Origin: Acidobacteria bacterium 28-1
GTDB lineage: Bacteria; Acidobacteriota; Blastocatellia; Pyrinomonadales; Pyrinomonadaceae
Length of the DNA stretch: 46,995 nt
NCBI GenBank assembly: GCA_002050365.1
Contig: MWYZ01000061.1
Coordinates: forward strand, 1 to 46,995
Reading direction: 5' to 3'
Both the position numbers and the translations under genes were made by a program. Within the stretch, counting starts at the first letter, position 1. Each line of letters opens with the position of its first letter. Shown here one piece after another: positions 42,499-46,995 of this stretch. Under the pieces are notes generated by a model. The model was not told the DNA's origin, did no database searches, and was given only the letters and a program-made list of their open reading frames with translations.

Positions 42499-43284
42499 AT
42501 GAATATCAAAGACAAAATTATTCTCGTTACCGGCGGCGCGAACGGCATCGGTAAAGCGTTGTGCGAAAGATTTGCGAAGGAAGGCGCAAAGAAAATAATC
42601 GTCGCCGATTTAGATTTGGCTAACGCGCAAAAAGTCGGCGCCCACATTAACGGTTTGGCGTTTGAATTAGACGTGAGCAACGAAACGCAAGTTAAAGATG
42701 TGGTCGGAGAAGTCTTGGGCGAATACGGGCACATTGACCTTGTTTGCTCAAACGCCGGAATTGCAGGCGCAGCGGGCAGTTTAGAAGTATCAAATGATAT
42801 TTGGCAAAAAATTTACGAAGTCAATGTTTTGTCGCATCTGTATTTGGCGCGGTCAGTTTTTCCTTCAATGATTGAAACGGGTGCGGGCTACTTTTTGCTG
42901 ACGGTTTCGGCGGCTGGTTTGCTGACGCATTTTGAAGCTGCGCCGTATTCCGTTTCCAAACACGCAGCTCTGGCGTTAGCCGAAAACCTAGCGATTGAGT
43001 TTTACGATGAAGGAATTCGCATTTCTTGTTTATGTCCGCAAGGCGTGAGAACCGCAATGATTGCGAGCGCGGAAGGCGAACCCGAAAACTTCTTGACGGC
43101 GGAAGCAATTTCGGCTGAAGAATGTGCTGATGTGGTTGTAAAAGGTTTAGAGAGTGAAAATTTTTTGATTTTGCCGCACGCGGAAGTCGCGCAGTATATC
43201 GTCAACAAAGCTGAAAATTATGACCGATGGCTTCATTCTTTGCGAAAAATGCGAAAGGCGGTTTTGGCAAAAAGAGGCGAATAA
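42499..43284 (+). CDS. SDR oxidoreductase
   Basis: This SDR of 261 aa from ATG 42499 (a TTG at 42475 would add eight residues) has TGGANGIG at 11-18, SNAG at 84-87, S137 in TVSAAG and YSVSK with Y150 and K154. It is a separate subgroup from the preceding gene, so the pair is not a simple recent tandem copy. Confidence 0.9.
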   Translation: MNIKDKIILVTGGANGIGKALCERFAKEGAKKIIVADLDLANAQKVGAHINGLAFELDVSNETQVKDVVGEVLGEYGHIDLVCSNAGIAGAAGSLEVSNDIWQKIYEVNVLSHLYLARSVFPSMIETGAGYFLLTVSAAGLLTHFEAAPYSVSKHAALALAENLAIEFYDEGIRISCLCPQGVRTAMIASAEGEPENFLTAEAISAEECADVVVKGLESENFLILPHAEVAQYIVNKAENYDRWLHSLRKMRKAVLAKRGE

Positions 43285-43296
43285 AATTTAAGGGAG

Positions 43297-43470
43297 ATGA
43301 TTATAAAAGTTTTCAAATTTACAGCAGTTTTATTTGTGCTAACTTTTCCGGGAATTACTGAAAATTCCGATAGTTTTGCATCTGAATTAAAAAAACTAAA
43401 AATTCCTTTTTATGAAATGAAACCCGGCGAAACTGTCTCGTTTCGCGGAAAACAAATGGTGAAAAAATAA
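43297..43470 (+). CDS. Small secreted peptide of unknown function
   Basis: This 57-residue open frame begins with [19 protein letters not shown], a plausible signal peptide, and has a 38-residue charged remainder ([21 protein letters not shown]). It has AGGGAG directly before the ATG, with almost no spacer, which is unusual. It fits neatly between two genes (12 and 4 bp gaps) in the operon. It could be a small periplasmic factor or a remnant of a larger protein. Confidence 0.5.
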   Translation: MIIKVFKFTAVLFVLTFPGITENSDSFASELKKLKIPFYEMKPGETVSFRGKQMVKK

Positions 43471-43474
43471 ATAT

Positions 43475-44473
43475 ATGAAAAAACGAAAATTGGGAAGTGA
43501 TTTGGAAGTTTCAGCCGTCGGACTTGGTTGTATGGGAATGTCGGAATTTTACGGCGCGGCGGACGAGCGCAGCGAAGAACAATCAATTGCGACGATTCAT
43601 AGCGCATTGGAAATTGGCGTTAATTTTCTCGATACGGCTGATATGTATGGTCCGTATATCAACGAAGAACTCGTCGGCAAAGCAATTAAGGGCAAGCGCG
43701 ATGAATTTGTGATTGCAACGAAATTCGGCATCTGGCGCGACCCGGTTGACACGAATAAGCGTTCGATAAAAGGCAAGCCCGAATACGTCCGCCAGGCGGT
43801 CGAAGGGAGTTTGAAGCGTCTCGGAATCGAAACGATAGACCTTTATTACCAACATCGCGTTGACCCGGAAACGCCGATTGAGGAGACGGTCGGCGCGATG
43901 GCGGAACTTGTCAAAGAAGGAAAAGTAAAATATCTCGGTTTGTCGGAAGCGTCGGCGGAAACCTTGCGTCGCGCGTCGAGGGTTCATCCGATAACGGCTT
44001 TGCAAAGCGAGTATTCGCTTTGGACGCGCGATGTCGAAGACAACGAGGTGCTGGCGGCTTGTCGCGAATTAAACATCGGTTTTGTCGCGTATTCGCCTTT
44101 AGGACGCGGATTTTTATCGGGCGAAATCAAACGCTTTGAAGATTTAGCGGCAGACGATTATCGTCGTCAAAGCCCGCGTTTTCAAGGCGAAAATTTTGAT
44201 AAAAACATCAAACTCGTCGAAAAGGTCGAAGAAATTGCCCGCGCAAAAGGCGTAACGACATCACAGCTCGCGCTCGCGTGGGTTTTGGCGCAAGGGCAGG
44301 ACATCGTGCCGATTCCGGGAACGAAGCGGCGCAAATATCTCGAACAGAACGCCGAAACCGCCGAGATTATTTTGAGTCAGGAAGAACTCGCGGCGATTGA
44401 GGATGTTTTCCCGAAAGATGCGGTTTCGGGTTTGCGTTATCCCGAAGCGATGATGAAATCGGTTAATGCTTAA
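43475..44473 (+). CDS. Aldo/keto reductase (second of two)
   Basis: This AKR of 332 aa has D53 (FLDTADMYG), Y58, K83 (ATKFGI) and H127 (YYQHRVD). [12 protein letters not shown] and [15 protein letters not shown] complete cofactor binding. It resembles the AKR13 or YakC type, acting on aldehydes and glyoxals. It is distinct from the AKR at 36396. Confidence 0.92.
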   Translation: MKKRKLGSDLEVSAVGLGCMGMSEFYGAADERSEEQSIATIHSALEIGVNFLDTADMYGPYINEELVGKAIKGKRDEFVIATKFGIWRDPVDTNKRSIKGKPEYVRQAVEGSLKRLGIETIDLYYQHRVDPETPIEETVGAMAELVKEGKVKYLGLSEASAETLRRASRVHPITALQSEYSLWTRDVEDNEVLAACRELNIGFVAYSPLGRGFLSGEIKRFEDLAADDYRRQSPRFQGENFDKNIKLVEKVEEIARAKGVTTSQLALAWVLAQGQDIVPIPGTKRRKYLEQNAETAEIILSQEELAAIEDVFPKDAVSGLRYPEAMMKSVNA

Positions 44474-44499
44474 AGAAAACTTTTCGATTTTTCGATTTT

Positions 44500-45153
44500 A
44501 TGAATGAATATCTCAAACCGACTGAATTTTTAGATTTCGACAAGCCGGAAGTGCGCGAGTTTGCCGAGCGAAATTCGGATAAAAACAAAACCGCGACGGA
44601 AAATGCCGTGTCGCTTTATTACGCCGTGCGCGACGGATTCACATACAATCCGTATACTTTAGATTTACGTCGGACAGGTTTGCGGGCGAGCAATTTAGTT
44701 GTGCGCAAAAGCGGTTACTGTATCGAGAAAGCAATTCTTCTAGCGGCAAGTGCGAGATTCGTCGGCGTGCCGAGCCGACTGAGTTTTTACAACGTCAAAA
44801 ATCATATTGCGACCGAGCGAATCGAGAAAATTTTAGGCACGAATGTTTTGGTTTTTCACGGCGCGGCGGAATTGTTTCTGGGCGGCAGATGGCTGAAAAC
44901 AACGCCTGCTTTTGATCGAAGATTATGTGAAAAATTGAACGTTGCGCCGCTTGAATTTGACGGAACTTCCGATTCGATTTTTCAGCAGTTCGACGAAACG
45001 GGCGCGGTGTTTATGGATTACCTGCACGAATACGGCGATTTCGCAGACTTTCCATACGAACTTGCTTTGAGCGAAATGCGAAAGAATTACCCGCACATTT
45101 TTAGGAGCGAAAAATATACGAAAGTTCCGTTGGTTTATGAATTAAAAAGTTAA
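44500..45153 (+). CDS. Transglutaminase-like (cysteine peptidase-fold) protein
   Basis: This cytoplasmic protein of 217 aa has RKSGYCIEKAILLAASARFVG with C74, VFHGAAELFL (H120) and KTTPAFDRR (D139). These form the Cys-His-Asp triad of bacterial transglutaminase-like proteins. There is no signal peptide, so the role is probably intracellular peptide or amide hydrolysis rather than cross-linking. The 109-bp gap after it ends the tightly packed part of the run and holds a degenerate 7-mer array. Confidence 0.85.
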   Translation: MNEYLKPTEFLDFDKPEVREFAERNSDKNKTATENAVSLYYAVRDGFTYNPYTLDLRRTGLRASNLVVRKSGYCIEKAILLAASARFVGVPSRLSFYNVKNHIATERIEKILGTNVLVFHGAAELFLGGRWLKTTPAFDRRLCEKLNVAPLEFDGTSDSIFQQFDETGAVFMDYLHEYGDFADFPYELALSEMRKNYPHIFRSEKYTKVPLVYELKS

Positions 45154-45170
45154 TGATTTTTAAGATAGTG

Positions 45171-45237
45171 GTAAAGGGTGAACGGTAAGTAGCGAGTGAA
45201 AACTTGTTTCTAATTGTTCATGGTTCACAGTTTAAAA
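45171..45237. repeat. Degenerate heptamer array upstream of osmC
   Basis: GTAAAGG, GTGAACG, GTAAGTA, GCGAGTG occupy 45171-45198 and are followed by an arm with GTTCATG and GTTCACA near 45217-45229. GTGAAC-GTTCAC is the best-paired part. It is a weaker version of the other palindromes. Confidence 0.6.
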
Positions 45238-45262
45238 TTATAAAAGGGAAGGTAAGAAGATT

Positions 45263-45694
45263 ATGAATTTTACAAGAAAAGCGGATGCCGATTGGAACGG
45301 CGGAATTATGGACGGCGAAGGAACAGTCGAACTCGAAAGCGGCGCGTTTAAAGGCGCGTATTCATTTCAGTCGCGTTTCGGCGACGACACGAAGGCGACG
45401 AATCCGGAAGAATTGATTGCCGCCGCGCACGCCGGCTGTTACACAATGGCTTTGAGCGGAAATTTGGGTCGAGCCGGTTACAAGCCGAAAAATATCCACA
45501 CGACCGCCAATGTCAAAATCGAGAAACAAGGCGACGGTTTTGTGATTCCGAATATTGATTTGGTAACTGAAGTGGATGTTGAGGGAATCGAGGATAAAGA
45601 GTTTCAGAAAATCGCCGAAGAAACAAAAAAGACTTGTCCGGTTTCGCAGGTTTTGAGCGGCGCGGAGATTAGCTTGAAGGCATCTTTGGTTTGA
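45263..45694 (+). CDS. osmC: OsmC-family peroxiredoxin
   Basis: This OsmC/Ohr-type protein of 143 aa has its two active-site Cys residues in HAGCYTMALSG (C59) and KKTCPVSQVL (C125). It reduces organic hydroperoxides. ATG 45263 has GGGAAGGTAAG upstream at a somewhat long spacing. It lies after the 109-bp gap and may have its own promoter. Confidence 0.92.
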   Translation: MNFTRKADADWNGGIMDGEGTVELESGAFKGAYSFQSRFGDDTKATNPEELIAAAHAGCYTMALSGNLGRAGYKPKNIHTTANVKIEKQGDGFVIPNIDLVTEVDVEGIEDKEFQKIAEETKKTCPVSQVLSGAEISLKASLV

Positions 45695-45743
45695 TGTGAT
45701 AACATCTAAACATTAAGTTTTTTATTATAAACAGGAGAGTAAA

Positions 45744-46070
45744 ATGAGCGAATTTGTAAAAGAAGCTACGGATAATAATTTTGAAGCGGATGTGTTGGGT
45801 TCTGATAAACCGACGCTGGTTGATTTTTGGGCGGAATGGTGCGGACCTTGCAGAATGATTGCGCCATCGGTCGCCGCCGTCGCGGAAGAATACGAAGGAA
45901 AAGCCGGCGTTTATAAAATGAACGTGGACGAAAATATGAGTGTGCCGCAACGCTTTGGCATTCGCGGCATTCCGACGCTGATTGTTTTCAAAGGCGGACA
46001 GGAGCAGGAGCGAATCGTCGGCGCAGTTTCGCGCGAAGCGATTGCGAAGGTGATTGAAAAATACGTCTAG
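45744..46070 (+). CDS. trxA: Thioredoxin
   Basis: This 108-aa classical thioredoxin has FWAEWCGPCRMI (C33, C36) and the cis-Pro loop in RGIPTLIVFKGG. It likely donates electrons to the GPx, OsmC and related enzymes in the run. Ribosome binding site AGGAGAG lies 5 nt before ATG 45744. A hairpin terminator follows at 46093-46132. Confidence 0.95.
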   Translation: MSEFVKEATDNNFEADVLGSDKPTLVDFWAEWCGPCRMIAPSVAAVAEEYEGKAGVYKMNVDENMSVPQRFGIRGIPTLIVFKGGQEQERIVGAVSREAIAKVIEKYV

Positions 46071-46074
46071 TGTC

Positions 46075-46132
46075 AAAGGATAAAGACTGAAGAAAAAAGG
46101 ACAAAGTAAGAGAAATCTTTTTGTCCTTTTTT
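46075..46132 (+). terminator. Terminator after trxA, with heptamer-like units
   Basis: AAAAAAGGACAAA at 46093-46105 pairs perfectly with TTTGTCCTTTTTT at 46120-46132, ending in a T run. The left flank splits into AAAGGAT, AAAGACT, GAAGAAA, AAAGGAC, AAAGTAA (46075-46109), so this terminator belongs to the same 7-mer class as the other palindromes. Confidence 0.8.
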
Positions 46133-46304
46133 AGTTATTAAACGTATCTTTTCTGCCTTTATTTTATCCTTTCACCTTCACCCTTTATTCGCTGGCATAC
46201 TGATTGCTCGAACCGCTGCAAAGAATCTGGTGTATAAAAATCATTCTGTTAGCACGGAGAATGAAACATCCGGTTCTTAAAATAAACGGTTAAAGGGAGA
46301 GATT

Positions 46305-46760
46305 ATGAACGCAATCGAATTATTAAAAGACGACCACGATAAAGTTGACCGACTTTTTCAAAAGGTAAAAGCGACGGAAGAAGACGAACACAAAGAGCTA
46401 TTTGAGAAAATCAAAATGGAACTCGACGCGCACACGCACATCGAGGAAAAGATTTTTTACCCGCGTTTGAAAGAGGAAGATGAACTCGAAGACATTACGC
46501 TCGAAGGTATCGAAGAGCATCATCAGGCGAAAATGTTTTTGCGCGAGTTAGCGAGTTTGAGCGACGATAGTGAGAAGTTCGAGCCGAAGCTGAAAGTTTT
46601 GATGGAAGACATCACGCATCACGTTCAGGAAGAAGAAGGCGAGATGTTTCCGAAAGTCGAGAAGATTATCGGGAAAGCGGAGCTTGAAAAACTCGGTAAG
46701 CAGATGGAAGAGGAAAAGAAAAATTTTCAGAAGTCGCAGAAGGCTAGCGCGGGCAAATGA
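46305..46760 (+). CDS. Hemerythrin HHE-domain protein
   Basis: This helical protein of 151 aa has the HHE pattern: LKDDHDKVDRLF (H10), HTHIEEKIFYP (H43/H45, E47), EGIEEHHQAKM and ITHHVQEEEGEMFP. These would hold a di-iron centre that binds oxygen or related species, or stores iron in stress. The C-terminal 25 residues are a charged coil. The ribosome binding site AGGGAGAG lies before ATG 46305. The 234-bp gap upstream suggests its own promoter. Confidence 0.92.
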   Translation: MNAIELLKDDHDKVDRLFQKVKATEEDEHKELFEKIKMELDAHTHIEEKIFYPRLKEEDELEDITLEGIEEHHQAKMFLRELASLSDDSEKFEPKLKVLMEDITHHVQEEEGEMFPKVEKIIGKAELEKLGKQMEEEKKNFQKSQKASAGK

Positions 46761-46763
46761 ATC

Positions 46764-46825
46764 GAGGTAAGAGATGAGAAATAAGAGGTAAAACCTGTTC
46801 TTATTTCTCATCTCTTATTTTTCCT
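46764..46825. repeat. Heptamer palindrome (GAGGTAA/GAGATGA words)
   Basis: Left units GAGGTAA, GAGATGA, GAAATAA, GAGGTAA at 46764-46791. Right units TTCTTAT, TTCTCAT, CTCTTAT, TTTTCCT at 46798-46825. The core 18 bases (46768-46785 and 46800-46817) pair perfectly. It lies 4 bp after the hemerythrin stop. The remaining 170 bp of the window hold no gene that I can support. Confidence 0.9.
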
Positions 46826-46995
46826 CTCATTTCTCACGGCATACATCTATTTTATTGAATAACGCCTAAGCTCGACTTTATCCAAATTAGGTTACAAAGC
46901 AGAGCGTTTCTGTCAAACATTTCATTAATGAGCGAGGTATTTTTATCATCTCCACCTCATTTGGCGATGTTTGAAAACTCCTCTCTTCCCATAAA

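Noticed and set aside
29416..45153. Natural-product biosynthetic cluster
   Set aside because: There is no synthase, adenylation, prenyl or terpene enzyme; the genes are typical stress oxidoreductases.
1..46995. CRISPR array or tRNA genes
   Set aside because: No direct repeats of 25-40 bp with unique spacers were found; the periodic arrays have 7-9 bp units. No cloverleaf-like sequence was noticed, although a dedicated scan was not run.

Overview
The window looks like a chromosomal segment of a Gram-negative bacterium of moderate GC content. YARHG repeats, a VIT-VWA protein with a TonB C-terminus, many secreted LolA-like or META proteins and a very large oxidoreductase cluster fit Acidobacteriota (Blastocatellia/Pyrinomonadaceae-like). 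That placement is an inference; no rRNA or other marker gene is present. There are no rRNA genes, tRNAs, CRISPR arrays, phage genes or transposase genes that I can see.

Layout. 0-2.1 kb: a YARHG-repeat protein with no clear 5' end and a J-domain/coiled-coil protein. 2.2-9.0 kb (minus strand): an Mrr-type restriction endonuclease, a SpoIID/LytB protein, UV-damage endonuclease UvsE and a secreted M14 carboxypeptidase. 9.0-16 kb: PlsC-like acyltransferase (plus), then on the minus strand a LolA-like protein, a secreted lipase-like hydrolase, an osmotic cassette (aqpZ, mscL, psiE), a META-domain protein and a DUF5648/crystallin-like protein. 16-22.5 kb: an AlkZ-like winged-helix protein, a NucS-like nuclease next to an SGNH hydrolase, a lipoprotein, a hotdog thioesterase and an MdlA-like ABC half-transporter. 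22.7-28.6 kb: a VIT-VWA-TonB fusion, a 3D-domain protein, a saccharopine/lysine dehydrogenase-family enzyme and an overlapping GntR regulator.

28.9-46.8 kb is the most coherent part. An Rrf2 regulator with a near-consensus promoter and a TGTAAC-N7-GTTACA operator is followed by an unbroken plus-strand run of about 25 genes. From 29.4 to 45.2 kb no gap exceeds 80 bp. A second copy of the operator lies just before the first structural gene. The run encodes a nitroreductase, DoxX, a thioredoxin-like protein, PPOX, two MDR reductases, two aldo/keto reductases, three SDR-family enzymes, an LLM flavin monooxygenase-like enzyme, an F420/NADP reductase-like protein, glutathione peroxidase, a thioesterase, an O-methyltransferase, OsmC, thioredoxin and hemerythrin. 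I read it as an Rrf2-controlled electrophile/quinone/peroxide defence island.

A second theme is a set of intergenic palindromes whose arms are short tandem repeats with a fixed unit length (7, 8 or 9 bp) but a different word at each site. Several supply the stop codon of the adjacent gene. Heptamer arrays of the same kind are also embedded in frame inside the ABC transporter gene, in the stop-free orientation. Two genes in the redox run (nitroreductase and a CHMI-like isomerase) are each broken by a single missing A in a poly-A run; this may be sequencing error, decay or slippage.
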